A program made the translations under genes and the position numbers. Positions 15,605-23,628 of a stretch of DNA of 61,642 bases are shown in pieces (positions within the stretch are counted from its first letter, which is position 1; each line of letters opens with the position of its first letter). The stretch covers positions 1-61,642 of the forward strand of contig JAGVAP010000030.1 in NCBI GenBank assembly GCA_020060215.1, read 5' to 3'. This DNA comes from Deltaproteobacteria bacterium (GTDB taxonomy: Bacteria; Desulfobacterota; DSM-4660; Desulfatiglandales; HGW-15). The notes beneath the pieces are model-generated. The model worked only from the letters and a program-made list of their open reading frames with translations, searched no databases and was not told where the DNA came from.

Positions 15605-18600
15605 GTGTCCTCCTTTGTGCACCTCCACGTCCATACGGAATTCAGCCTGCTGGACGGTGCAATTCGGATCCGAGATCTCCTGAAAAAGGCGAGCCTGCTG
15701 GGCATGGAATCCGTGGCCATCACGGACCACGGAAACCTGTTCGGGGCAGTGCAGTTCTTCAGTCAGGCGGCCAAGTCGGGGGTCAAGCCCGTCCTCGGGT
15801 GCGAGGTGTATGTGGCGCCAAGAAGCCGGTTCGACAGCGCGCCCACCCCGGACGGCGGTCCGAGCGCATACCACCTGATCCTCATCGTCAAGAACCAGGA
15901 AGGGTACAAGAACCTCAGCCGGCTGGTTACCCTGGGGCATCTGGAAGGGTTCTATTACCATCCGCGGGTGGACATGGATCTGCTTCGGGAGCATCATTCC
16001 GGCCTCATCTGCCTTTCCGCATGCCTGAAGGGCCAGATCCCCTCGCTCCTGATGAGCGAACGTTTGAAGGAGGCCAGGGAGAAGACGATCGAGCTCGCAT
16101 CCATATTCGACGGCGGCCGATTCTTCCTGGAGGTGCAGGCAAACGGTCTGCCCGAGCAGGCCAAGGTCAACGAGCTCCTCAGGGATCTGGGGAGGAGACT
16201 CTCGATCCCCCTTGCCGCCACGAACGACTGCCACTACCTGAACCGGCAGGACGCCGAGACCCATGATACCCTGCTCTGCATCCAGACCGGGAAATCGATC
16301 AACGACCCGAAGCGGCTCAAGTTCTCAACCGATCAGTTCTTCTTCAAGTCCAGGCAGGAAATGGAGGAGCTCCTGGGGGATGATCAGGAGGCCCTGGACA
16401 ATACGGGGGAGATTGCCCGTTCCTGCCAGTTCGAGATGGAGTTCGGCCGGTACAAATACCCTGTATTCTGTTCCTCGGATTCCGACCGGGAGATCGACCT
16501 CAACGAGATGCTCACCGAAGAGGCAAGAAAGGGGCTGGAGAGGAGACTGAAGGAGAATTCCGGTCCCGAGGGCGGGCCCCTCCATGCGCCGGTGGAGGAA
16601 TATCGGGAGCGGCTCGAATTCGAGTTGAAGACCATCACCAAGATGGGTTTTGCAGGGTACTTCCTCATCGTGGCCGATTTCATCAGTTACGCGCGCCGCA
16701 CCGGGATCCCCGTGGGCCCGGGCCGCGGGTCCGCAGCCGGTTCCCTGGTGGCCTACTCGCTGAACATCACCAACGTCGATCCCCTGCGGTACGGTCTCCT
16801 GTTCGAGCGGTTCCTGAATCCCGGCAGGATCAGCATGCCGGACATCGATATCGATTTCTGCATCAACGGCAGGGACGACGTCATCCGATACGTGTCGGAG
16901 AAGTATGGCCGGGAGAACGTCGGGCAGATCATCACCTTCGGTACCATGAAGGCGAGGGCGGCCATCCGGGATGTGGGCCGCGCCCTCGGGGTCGCGTACG
17001 GAGACGTGGATCGCATCGCCAAGCTCGTCCCCCTGGGGCCGCAGGTGAGCCTAGAGCAGGCGATCCAGGATGAGCCGGACCTGAAAAAGATGACGCAGGG
17101 CGAAGGCAGCGAAGGAAAGCTCCTCGCGATCGCCCGCTCCCTGGAAGGCCTCGCCCGGCATGCCTCGACCCATGCATCGGGGGTCGTCATCTCGGACCGG
17201 CCGCTCGTCGAATACCTTCCGCTTTTTAAGGGAACGAACAACGAAATCATGACCCAGTTCACCATGGATCAGATCGAGAAACTGGGTCTGATCAAGTTCG
17301 ATTTCCTGGGCCTGAAGACCCTCACCGTGATCAAGCAGGCCCTCCAGCTGATCGAAAGCACCGAGGGAAGGAAGATCGATATCGGGCGGATCCCGCTGGA
17401 TGACGAGGCCACCTTCCGGTTGTGCGGGGAAGGAAGGACCACGGGCGTGTTCCAGCTGGAGAGTTCCGGGATGAAGGATCTCCTGAGGAGACTCCGGCCC
17501 GAGGTCTTCGAGGACATGGTCGCCCTCGTCGCCCTCTACCGGCCCGGTCCCCTCGGCAGCAACATGGTTGACGACTTCATCACGGGAAAGCACGGGAAGA
17601 CCAGGATCAAGTACCCCCTCCCGCAGCTCGAGCCCATCCTGAAAGAGACCTACGGCGTGATCCTCTACCAGGAGCAGGTCATGAAGATCGCGCAGGTCCT
17701 GGCGAACTATTCGCTGGCCGAGGCGGACGAACTGAGGAAGGCCATAGGGAAAAAGAAACAGGATGTCCTGGCGGAGCACCGGGAGCGTTTCTGCCAGCGG
17801 GCCTCGGCCAACGGGGTGGATATCAAGGCGGCCGAGAAGCTCTTCATGCTGATCGACAAGTTCGGAGGATATGGATTCAACAAGTCCCACTCCGTCGCCT
17901 ATGCCCTGATCGCCTACCAGACCGCTTACCTGAAGGCCCACTTCCCCGTTCAGTTCATGGCCGCCCTCCTGACGCAGGACATGGGAAACCAGGACAAGAC
18001 CATCAAGAACCTGGCCGAATGCCGGGAGATGGGGATCCGCATCCAGCCCCCGGACATCAACCAGAGCCGCTCCGATTTTTCGGTGGTCGCGGGATCCATC
18101 CGCTTCGGGCTGGGGGCCGTGAAGAACGTGGGGCTCAAGGCCGTCGATTCCATCATCGAGGAACGTGAACGCGGGGGGCCTTTCGAGGGGTTGGTCGATT
18201 TCTGCAAGAGGATGGACGGCGCCAAGGTGAATCGAAGGGTCATGGAGGGGCTGATCCAGTGCGGCGCCTTCGATTACACCTCCATGGCGAGGGCCCGTCT
18301 CTTCGAGTCTCTGAACGGGGTGCTGCGCTCCTGCGGTGCCCAGGACCCGGATCAGCTCAGCATGTTTTCGGGATGGTCCGGCAACGGGAACGGGCCGGAT
18401 CTCCTCGCATCCGACGAGATCCGGGAGTGGGACGATATCGAGAGGCTGAGGAAGGAAAAGGAGGCCCTCGGATTCTATATCACAGGGCATCCCCTGGACC
18501 GTTTCATGTCGGAGATCGAGCGGTTTTCGACCTGCACCGTTCAGGGCCTTTCGAACCTGCAGGACAAGTCCACGGTCCAGGTCGCGGGGGTCATCGAGAG

Positions 18601-19105
18601 CCTGAAGCTCAAGAGGACCAAGAAGGGGGACAGGATGGCCATTCTCAACCTCGAAGACCAGACGGGGGCGGTGGAGGTGGTGGTTTTCCCGGAGGTGTTC
18701 AACACCTATTCGGCCTATCTGAAGAGCGACGAACCCCTGCTCGTCAAGGGCACGGCCGAGGTGGATGAGAACAGCGCAAAGATCATCTCCCAGGAGATCT
18801 CTTCGCTGGAGGATGTGAAGCAGAGGGCGGTCAAGAGTATCGAGATCACGCTCAGGGGCGAATGCCTCAGCAGGGAGCGTTTGAAGGAGATCAGGAGCGT
18901 GCTCCTCCGCCATTCAGGGGGGTCTTGTGTCCGGTTCAGGGTGGATCCGGGCGAGGGCGATCCGGTGCTCGTTTCGGCCAACCCACACTACAGCGTCGCC
19001 CCCTGCAAGGAGATGATCCGGGAGATCGAGGCGATCACCTCCGAGAAGGTGGCCTGCAGTTATGGAGAAGAAGATCCAAACCATCGCAACCCTGAGGACC
19101 CATAG
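15605..19105 (+). CDS. dnaE: DNA polymerase III alpha subunit
   Basis: The replicative polymerase, 1166 residues. The N-terminal PHP domain begins SSFVHLHVHTEFSLLDGAIR. The C-family polymerase core contains PDIDIDFCINGRDDVIRYV, with the catalytic aspartates, and GPGRGSAAGSLVAYSL. Later come the beta-binding/finger regions (GGYGFNKSHSVAYALIAYQT) and an OB fold (STVQVAGVIESLKLKRTKKG). I choose GTG 15605 because GGAG lies 9 bases upstream and the longer frame would translate a repeat. Its last 44 bases overlap the Nudix gene. It is the only polymerase alpha gene in the window. Confidence 0.95.
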   Translation: MSSFVHLHVHTEFSLLDGAIRIRDLLKKASLLGMESVAITDHGNLFGAVQFFSQAAKSGVKPVLGCEVYVAPRSRFDSAPTPDGGPSAYHLILIVKNQEGYKNLSRLVTLGHLEGFYYHPRVDMDLLREHHSGLICLSACLKGQIPSLLMSERLKEAREKTIELASIFDGGRFFLEVQANGLPEQAKVNELLRDLGRRLSIPLAATNDCHYLNRQDAETHDTLLCIQTGKSINDPKRLKFSTDQFFFKSRQEMEELLGDDQEALDNTGEIARSCQFEMEFGRYKYPVFCSSDSDREIDLNEMLTEEARKGLERRLKENSGPEGGPLHAPVEEYRERLEFELKTITKMGFAGYFLIVADFISYARRTGIPVGPGRGSAAGSLVAYSLNITNVDPLRYGLLFERFLNPGRISMPDIDIDFCINGRDDVIRYVSEKYGRENVGQIITFGTMKARAAIRDVGRALGVAYGDVDRIAKLVPLGPQVSLEQAIQDEPDLKKMTQGEGSEGKLLAIARSLEGLARHASTHASGVVISDRPLVEYLPLFKGTNNEIMTQFTMDQIEKLGLIKFDFLGLKTLTVIKQALQLIESTEGRKIDIGRIPLDDEATFRLCGEGRTTGVFQLESSGMKDLLRRLRPEVFEDMVALVALYRPGPLGSNMVDDFITGKHGKTRIKYPLPQLEPILKETYGVILYQEQVMKIAQVLANYSLAEADELRKAIGKKKQDVLAEHRERFCQRASANGVDIKAAEKLFMLIDKFGGYGFNKSHSVAYALIAYQTAYLKAHFPVQFMAALLTQDMGNQDKTIKNLAECREMGIRIQPPDINQSRSDFSVVAGSIRFGLGAVKNVGLKAVDSIIEERERGGPFEGLVDFCKRMDGAKVNRRVMEGLIQCGAFDYTSMARARLFESLNGVLRSCGAQDPDQLSMFSGWSGNGNGPDLLASDEIREWDDIERLRKEKEALGFYITGHPLDRFMSEIERFSTCTVQGLSNLQDKSTVQVAGVIESLKLKRTKKGDRMAILNLEDQTGAVEVVVFPEVFNTYSAYLKSDEPLLVKGTAEVDENSAKIISQEISSLEDVKQRAVKSIEITLRGECLSRERLKEIRSVLLRHSGGSCVRFRVDPGEGDPVLVSANPHYSVAPCKEMIREIEAITSEKVACSYGEEDPNHRNPEDP

Positions 19106-19616
19106 CTTCCTCGTCGAGTTGGATGACGTCCGGCTGAGGGACGGGTCCTCATCGAGGCGGATCAGGGTCGATCACCCCGAGGCGTCGGCCGTCGTCCCGT
19201 TCCTCTCCCAGAGGGAGGTGCTCCTGGTCCGGCAGTATCGATATGCGCTGGGGAGGGAGACCCTGGAGATCCCCGCGGGGAAACTGGACCCTTCGGAAAG
19301 ACCGGAGGAGTGCGCGAGAAGAGAGCTGATGGAGGAGACCGGTTATGAGGCGGCCTCCCTGGCGCTCCTCTGCACCTATGCCCCCGCCATCGGCTATTCG
19401 AATGAGCTGATCCACATCTACTCCGGAAAGGGCCTGAGGAAGCTGGACGCCTCCATCGACCAGAGGGAGATCTCCTCCGTGGAGGCGCTCAGGGTGGAAG
19501 AGGTGCATTCGCTGATCCGGGAGGGAAAGATCGTGGACGGGAAGACGCTCCTTGCCTTTGCGCTGCTGCGCGTTGCGGAAAAACCGAGGGACCCCGCCAC
19601 CAAGACACCCAAGTAA
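19062..19616 (+). CDS. Nudix hydrolase (ADP-ribose pyrophosphatase-like)
   Basis: 184 residues with a complete Nudix box, GKLDPSERPEECARRELMEE followed by TGY, fitting G-x5-E-x7-RE-U-x-EE-x-G-U. The upstream PFLSQREVLLVRQYRYALGRETLEIPAG is typical of the ADP-ribose/NudF-type group, so hydrolysis of ADP-ribose or another nucleoside-diphosphate sugar is likely. The start lies inside the end of dnaE (44-base overlap), which implies coupling. The last six residues (ATKTPK) and the stop codon are encoded by the left arm of an octad repeat, so the repeat has supplied the C-terminus. Confidence 0.88.
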   Translation: MEKKIQTIATLRTHSFLVELDDVRLRDGSSSRRIRVDHPEASAVVPFLSQREVLLVRQYRYALGRETLEIPAGKLDPSERPEECARRELMEETGYEAASLALLCTYAPAIGYSNELIHIYSGKGLRKLDASIDQREISSVEALRVEEVHSLIREGKIVDGKTLLAFALLRVAEKPRDPATKTPK

Positions 19617-19657
19617 GAGTACTCTAGTCTTCTTTGTGTCTTGGTGCCTTCGTGGCA
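19596..19657. repeat. octad inverted repeat, copy overlapping the Nudix stop codon
   Basis: Left arm gccaccaagacacccaag (19596-19613) runs into the TAA of the Nudix gene; right arm 19629-19657 (ctttgtgtcttggtgccttcgtggc) is its complement. It probably serves as the terminator of the dnaE transcript. Confidence 0.75.
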
Positions 19658-19722
19658 GATCTTCTCCGCAATGGCAGGGAAGTTTCAATAGCCCAGCGGT
19701 TGTCCTTCGTCCCTCGGATGTT

Positions 19723-19902
19723 TCACTTCTGACTTTCCAGGAACTTCTTCAACTTCGTGGTGATGGTCACGGGTACGGGGCCGGAATTGGCATATAGCTT
19801 CAGTATGGAGTGAGGTACTTTTATCGACCCCTCCACGGTCTTCCAGTCGATCCCTTTTGCCTCCACCTCTTTCATGAGGGCGACGAGCTGTTCCGATTCC
19901 AT
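19723..19902 (-). CDS. 59-residue hypothetical protein
   Basis: A short frame starting ATG at 19902 with AAAGGAG a few bases upstream and ending TGA at 19723. The product begins MESEQLVALMKEVEAKGIDW and ends with a basic helix (TTKLKKFLESQK). Its composition is that of a small soluble protein: amphipathic helix, a VEGSIKVP strand, then a Lys-rich C-terminus. It follows the rhodanese gene on the same strand with an 18-base gap, so it is probably co-transcribed. No family recognised. Confidence 0.6.
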   Translation of the reverse strand: MESEQLVALMKEVEAKGIDWKTVEGSIKVPHSILKLYANSGPVPVTITTKLKKFLESQK

Positions 19903-19920
19903 GGGTCTCCTTTCTGCTTT

Positions 19921-20550
19921 TTATTTTTCCGGGGGATTCAGATCCGGGGGATAAATGTACCTGGGATCCATCTCATACGTCCAGGGCAGTCCCCAGTACT
20001 GCCACCCGTAGTGGCGCCTGTGCTCAAAACCAAAAACCTTGTTTCGTTTTGCCAACTGACGGTAATACTTGTGTTTGTCCCCGTTGCCGGAGGCGGGAAA
20101 TTCCGGTCCCTCGAATCCGTCCGTGACATCGAAGACATTCTTGAATCCCGCACCGATAAGATCCCGGGCCGCCTGCATACTCCTGTTTCCGTCCCGGCAG
20201 ATGATCAGGAGGTTGTCGGTCTTCTTGAAGGCCTTGCTGACCTGATCCACGAAATTCTTGTTCCTGGGGCTCAGCAGGTATCCTGGTTTTTCCCCTCCCT
20301 TTGAAAACTGGGTGGTGAAAAACTGGTAAGGGTAAAGGTACGCCTTGAAAGGGTGGCCTACAAACTGGTATTCTGCCTGTGTCCTCACATCGATCAGGAA
20401 TGTATCCGGAACCGTATGGAGCATGTCATAAGCCTCGATGCTCAGAATCTTTCTGGCATCTTCACAGTAGGCGACATTCCCGCCGCTCAGGACGAGCAGG
20501 AGCAGGCAGACCGCCATAAAAATCGCACGAAAGGCCATACGGTTTTTCAT
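19921..20550 (-). CDS. exported rhodanese-domain protein
   Basis: 209 residues with a signal peptide (1-29, hydrophobic AIFMAVCLLLLVLSGG, cleavage near YCE). One rhodanese domain follows, with the entry motif FLIDVRTQAEYQFVGHP and the active-site loop CRDGNRSMQAARDL, whose Cys could carry a persulfide. The C-terminal tail is rich in Tyr/Trp/Pro (HRRHYGWQYWGLPWTYEMDP), as in periplasmic single-domain rhodaneses of anaerobes. Its role in sulfur or cyanide handling is not determined. It forms a likely two-gene unit with the 59-residue protein. Confidence 0.85.
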   Translation of the reverse strand: MKNRMAFRAIFMAVCLLLLVLSGGNVAYCEDARKILSIEAYDMLHTVPDTFLIDVRTQAEYQFVGHPFKAYLYPYQFFTTQFSKGGEKPGYLLSPRNKNFVDQVSKAFKKTDNLLIICRDGNRSMQAARDLIGAGFKNVFDVTDGFEGPEFPASGNGDKHKYYRQLAKRNKVFGFEHRRHYGWQYWGLPWTYEMDPRYIYPPDLNPPEK

Positions 20551-20640
20551 CCGGAGCGTCGTCAGATGATTAGAGGCAATAAAAAATTACTATCCGGGCC
20601 GGCCGGGGTTGTCAATGGGAAAAAGTCCGAGAGAAGATCT

Positions 20641-20709
20641 GCCACGAAGGCACCAGGGCACAAAGAAAACCACCGTCTCTTTCTTGGTGTCTTCCGCCTT
20701 CGTGACGCG
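20641..20709. repeat. octad inverted repeat with GC-rich extension
   Basis: gccacgaaggcaccagggcac is followed by the complementary cttggtgtcttccgccttcgtg. The next 60 bases (gcgcc ... cggcgcgacggc) recur, diverged, after the copy at 21936, so these two copies share a longer element. It lies in the divergent gap between the rhodanese and DUF362 genes. Confidence 0.7.
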
Positions 20710-20817
20710 CCATGGCGTTCCTCCGGCGCGACGGCGGCCGTCTCTTGGCGGCGGGATTCGGCTGCGGCCGCAGGGCCTGTATCGGGAAGGGGTAAGAACA
20801 TCCAGCGAGGGAACTGA

Positions 20818-21927
20818 ATGGAAAAGGCCAAGGTATATTTTTCCGATCTCCGCGCTTCCGTGAAGGAGAACCTTCTCGCGAAGATTGCAAGGCTCCTCGA
20901 TACCATCGACATGAAGTCGATCGTATCGCCCCACAGCCTTGTGGCGGTTAAGCTGCACTTCGGGGAGAAGGGGAACACCGCCTTCATCAGACCGAACTTT
21001 ATCCGCGCCATTGTGGACCGGATCAGGGCGTGGGGCGGAAACCCTTTCCTCACCGACGCGAATACACTCTACGTGGGAACCAGGGCGGACAGTGTCTCCC
21101 ATCTGACCACGGCGATCGAGAACGGGTTTGCCTATGCCGTGGTGAACGCGCCCCTGATCATCGCGGATGGTTTGCGTGGGGGATCCCTCAAACCGGTTCC
21201 CATCCACCAAGGGGTCCTCAAGGTGGCCTACGTCGGAAGCGAGGTCATGGAAGCGGATGCCCTGGTCAGCGTGGCCCACTTCAAAGGTCACGAACTGTCC
21301 GGGTTCGGGGGGGCCCTCAAGAACATCGGAATGGGGTGCGCCTCCAGGCGGGGAAAGCTCGTGCAGCACTCCGGCGTATCGCCCAAGGTCCAGCGAAAAA
21401 AGTGCATCGCCTGCGGCCACTGCGCCGAGCACTGCTCCCAGACGGCCATCTCCATCCATCAGGAGAAGGCCTTCATCGACCCGAAGAAGTGTATCGGCTG
21501 CGGGGAATGCATCCTGATCTGTTCGAACCAGGCCATCGACGTCCAGTGGAACGCGGACATGGTCCTCTTCCAGAAGAAGATGGTCGAATACGGTTATGCG
21601 GTGCTGAAGAACAAGAAGGGGAAGGTCGCGTTCCTGAACTTCCTGACCGACATCTCCCCCGCATGCGACTGCTACGGCCATAACGATGCCCCCATTGTGC
21701 CCGACATCGGCATCCTGGCCTCGCTGGACCCTGTCGCCATCGACCAGGCATCCGTGGACCTGGTCAACGGGCAGACCGGTCTGCAGAACACGAGCCTCTC
21801 CGGAAACAAGGCACCGGGCGCAGACAAGTTCGGCGGCATGTACCCCAGGATCGACTGGAGGGTGCAGCTCGAGTATGCGGAGAAGCTCGGGATGGGAAGC
21901 AGGGAGTACGAGCTGGTCCGAATCTAG
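20818..21927 (+). CDS. DUF362 protein with two [4Fe-4S] ferredoxin motifs
   Basis: 369 residues: an N-terminal DUF362 region (AVKLHFGEKGNTAFIRP, then NAPLIIADGLRGG and the conserved SVAHFKGHELSGFGGALKNIGMG split over two blocks). It is interrupted near 190-235 by two ferredoxin motifs (CIACGHCAEHC..., CIGCGECILIC...), each with four cysteines, and followed by a C-terminal segment with SPACDCYGHNDAPIVPDIG. Such proteins are common in anaerobes and are presumed iron-sulfur electron carriers; the reaction is unknown. It is the first gene of a plus-strand run with yqeB. Confidence 0.87.
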   Translation: MEKAKVYFSDLRASVKENLLAKIARLLDTIDMKSIVSPHSLVAVKLHFGEKGNTAFIRPNFIRAIVDRIRAWGGNPFLTDANTLYVGTRADSVSHLTTAIENGFAYAVVNAPLIIADGLRGGSLKPVPIHQGVLKVAYVGSEVMEADALVSVAHFKGHELSGFGGALKNIGMGCASRRGKLVQHSGVSPKVQRKKCIACGHCAEHCSQTAISIHQEKAFIDPKKCIGCGECILICSNQAIDVQWNADMVLFQKKMVEYGYAVLKNKKGKVAFLNFLTDISPACDCYGHNDAPIVPDIGILASLDPVAIDQASVDLVNGQTGLQNTSLSGNKAPGADKFGGMYPRIDWRVQLEYAEKLGMGSREYELVRI

Positions 21928-21935
21928 AGAGCGGC

Positions 21936-22052
21936 GATGAAGGCATCAAGACACAAGGGGAAGACCGATCGAAAGGCTTTTCTTCGTCTCTTCCGCCTTC
22001 GTGAAGCGCCACAGGGCCACTTCGGCGCGACGGCCGGTCGCGTCTTCGTGGC
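21936..22052. repeat. octad inverted repeat with GC-rich extension, second copy
   Basis: gatgaaggcatcaagacacaag pairs with cttcgtctcttccgccttcgtg, followed by a segment (gcgccac ... ttcggcgcgacggccg) related to the extension at 20710-20770. It fills the gap between DUF362 and yqeB. Confidence 0.65.
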
Positions 22053-22085
22053 GCGTTTCAGGCCAACTTCAGCTGGAGGTTGAAG

Positions 22086-22871
22086 ATGCGCGTACTGATC
22101 AGAGGTGGAGGCGACATTGCATCGGGGATTGCCTGGAGACTGCATCAGTGCGGGTTCCGGGTCATGATCACGGAGGTTCCGGAGCCTATGGCGGTCAGGA
22201 GGAAGGTCTCCTTCTGCGAGGCGGTCTTCGACGGGGTAGCCGAGGTGGAGGGCGTGAAGGGGAGGCTGGTCCATGGTCCCGGGCAGGTGGCCCATATCTG
22301 GGAAAGGGGAGAGATCCCCATCCTGGTGGATCCTGATTGCAGGGCCTGCGCTGCCGTTGGACCGGAGGTCCTGGTGGATGCCATCCTTGCCAAGAGGAAT
22401 GTGGGGACCACCATGCAGGATGCCCCGCTGGTGATCGGGATCGGGCCCGGATTCGAGGCCGGCAGGGACTGCCACTTTGTGGTGGAGACGAATCGAGGCC
22501 ATCACCTGGGCCGGCTCCTCTTGTCGGGCTCTGCGGAGCCGAACACCGGGCTCCCCGGACCCGTGATGGGCCATACCGCTGACCGCGTCCTGCGGGCCCC
22601 TGCCGAGGGGGATTGGCGGAGCGAAATGGATATCGGCCACCATGTCCGGCCCGGGGATTGCATCGGAACCGTCGAAGGGGTGCGGGTCGAGGCCAAGATT
22701 CCGGGAGTCATCAGGGGGCTCATTCGGCACGGGGTCAGGGTTCACGAGGGGATGAAGATCGGGGACATCGATCCAAGGGGCAGGGATGAATACTGCGCCA
22801 CGATCTCCGAGAAGGCCCTTGCGATCGCAGGAGGGGTCCTGGAGGGGATTCTCCGTATTCACCCCCGGTGA
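22086..22871 (+). CDS. yqeB: YqeB-type selenium-dependent molybdenum hydroxylase accessory protein
   Basis: 261 residues resembling the EF2563/YqeB family, found with selenium-dependent molybdenum hydroxylases and thought to act in maturation of their cofactor. It begins with a Rossmann-type loop, LIRGGGDIASGIAWRLHQCG. Other family features are TEVPEPMAVRRKVSFCEAV, VGIGPGFEAGRDCHFVVETNRGHHLG and the C-terminal GIHRG-like KIGDIDPRG. ATG 22086 is preferred over TTG 22080 because GGAGG ends 6 bases before it. No hydroxylase subunits or selenium genes occur in this window, so its targets must be elsewhere. Confidence 0.85.
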   Translation: MRVLIRGGGDIASGIAWRLHQCGFRVMITEVPEPMAVRRKVSFCEAVFDGVAEVEGVKGRLVHGPGQVAHIWERGEIPILVDPDCRACAAVGPEVLVDAILAKRNVGTTMQDAPLVIGIGPGFEAGRDCHFVVETNRGHHLGRLLLSGSAEPNTGLPGPVMGHTADRVLRAPAEGDWRSEMDIGHHVRPGDCIGTVEGVRVEAKIPGVIRGLIRHGVRVHEGMKIGDIDPRGRDEYCATISEKALAIAGGVLEGILRIHPR

Positions 22872-22940
22872 CCTCTCGGAAGAATGCAGTATCCACATGA
22901 TCCTTTCCGTGGATCGGGTGTTCCACCCCTTTCTTCGGTA

Positions 22941-22969
22941 TTGAAATCGATTTCACGAGTGCGTATGAT
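22941..22969 (+). promoter_or_regulatory. sigma70 promoter with palindromic operator
   Basis: TTGAAA (22941-22946), a 17-base spacer and TATGAT (22964-22969) make a strong promoter. A perfect 14-base palindrome, tgaaatcgatttca (22942-22955), covers the -35 and the start of the spacer, the position where a dimeric repressor would block polymerase. It drives the gene at 23001. Confidence 0.65.
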
Positions 22970-23000
22970 CCACCGATCACCACTGCAAAAGGAAACACAA

Positions 23001-23423
23001 ATGAGTCTTAAAGACAAGGCGAAGAATCCAACCGGCAAGGTACCTCGAGAGGAGGTCGTCCGCGCCGTCACGGAGAAGGTCAAAGAGGGTCGGATCACGT
23101 GCGCGGCGGCACACTCCCTGGCGAAAAGCCTGAACGTGCCGCCGGAGGAAGTGGGACTGGCAGCCGATGTGCTGGGGGTCAAGATCGCGAAATGCCAGCT
23201 CGGGCTTTTCGGCTACGGTCCCGACAGAAAGAAGGTCGGCCCTGCCCCCGAGATCGCCTCCCGTCTCCGAGAGGCGATCGAGAGCTCTCTGGTCAACGGC
23301 CGTCTCGGCTGCGCCGCCTCATGGGGGATAGCCGAGGAGTTCCAGATCTCGAGGATGGAAGTGGCATCGGCCTGCGAGGCGATGAAGGTCAAGATCCGCG
23401 CATGCCAGCTCGGGGCGTTCTGA
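23001..23423 (+). CDS. 140-residue protein with duplicated Cys-x30-Cys motif, function unknown
   Basis: Two homologous halves (about 19-70 and 87-140) each run: acidic helix, VKEGR/LVNGR turn, CAA, helix (HSLAKSLNV / WGIAEEFQI), helix (GLAADVLGV / ASACEAMKV), K-I-x-x-CQLG-x-F. The cysteines are C34/C65 and C104/C135, both pairs 31 residues apart. The helix-turn-helix-like predicted structure suggests DNA or metal binding, but I do not recognise a named family. ATG 23001 has AAAAGGA upstream; a longer frame from 22884 would cross the promoter and is rejected. It follows yqeB, so a link to molybdenum or selenium metabolism is possible. Confidence 0.8.
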   Translation: MSLKDKAKNPTGKVPREEVVRAVTEKVKEGRITCAAAHSLAKSLNVPPEEVGLAADVLGVKIAKCQLGLFGYGPDRKKVGPAPEIASRLREAIESSLVNGRLGCAASWGIAEEFQISRMEVASACEAMKVKIRACQLGAF

Positions 23424-23425
23424 GC

Positions 23426-23628
23426 CCAGGATCCAACCTCCAGGATGCCAGATCCAGGATGGAGGGAGCAACGACGGGTTCCCCCCGGGCCGAGACTGCC
23501 GGCGGATGTCCATTGCCCAGGATGAGAACCGTCCAAGGAGGTCCAAGACGCTTGATGCAAAGTGCTCTAAGATGCCACGAGTCATCCTGTATCCTGCATC
23601 TTGAATCCTGCATCCTGCTCCATGATCC
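23426..23628. repeat. heptad inverted repeat (CCAGGAT family) ending at the ilvA start codon
   Basis: Left: five in-phase units ccaggat ccaacct ccaggat gccagat ccaggat (23426-23460). Right: seven units tcatcct gtatcct gcatctt gaatcct gcatcct gctccat gatccat (23582-23630). The last right-hand unit contains the first two bases of the ilvA ATG, and no ribosome binding site separates them. Confidence 0.8.
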
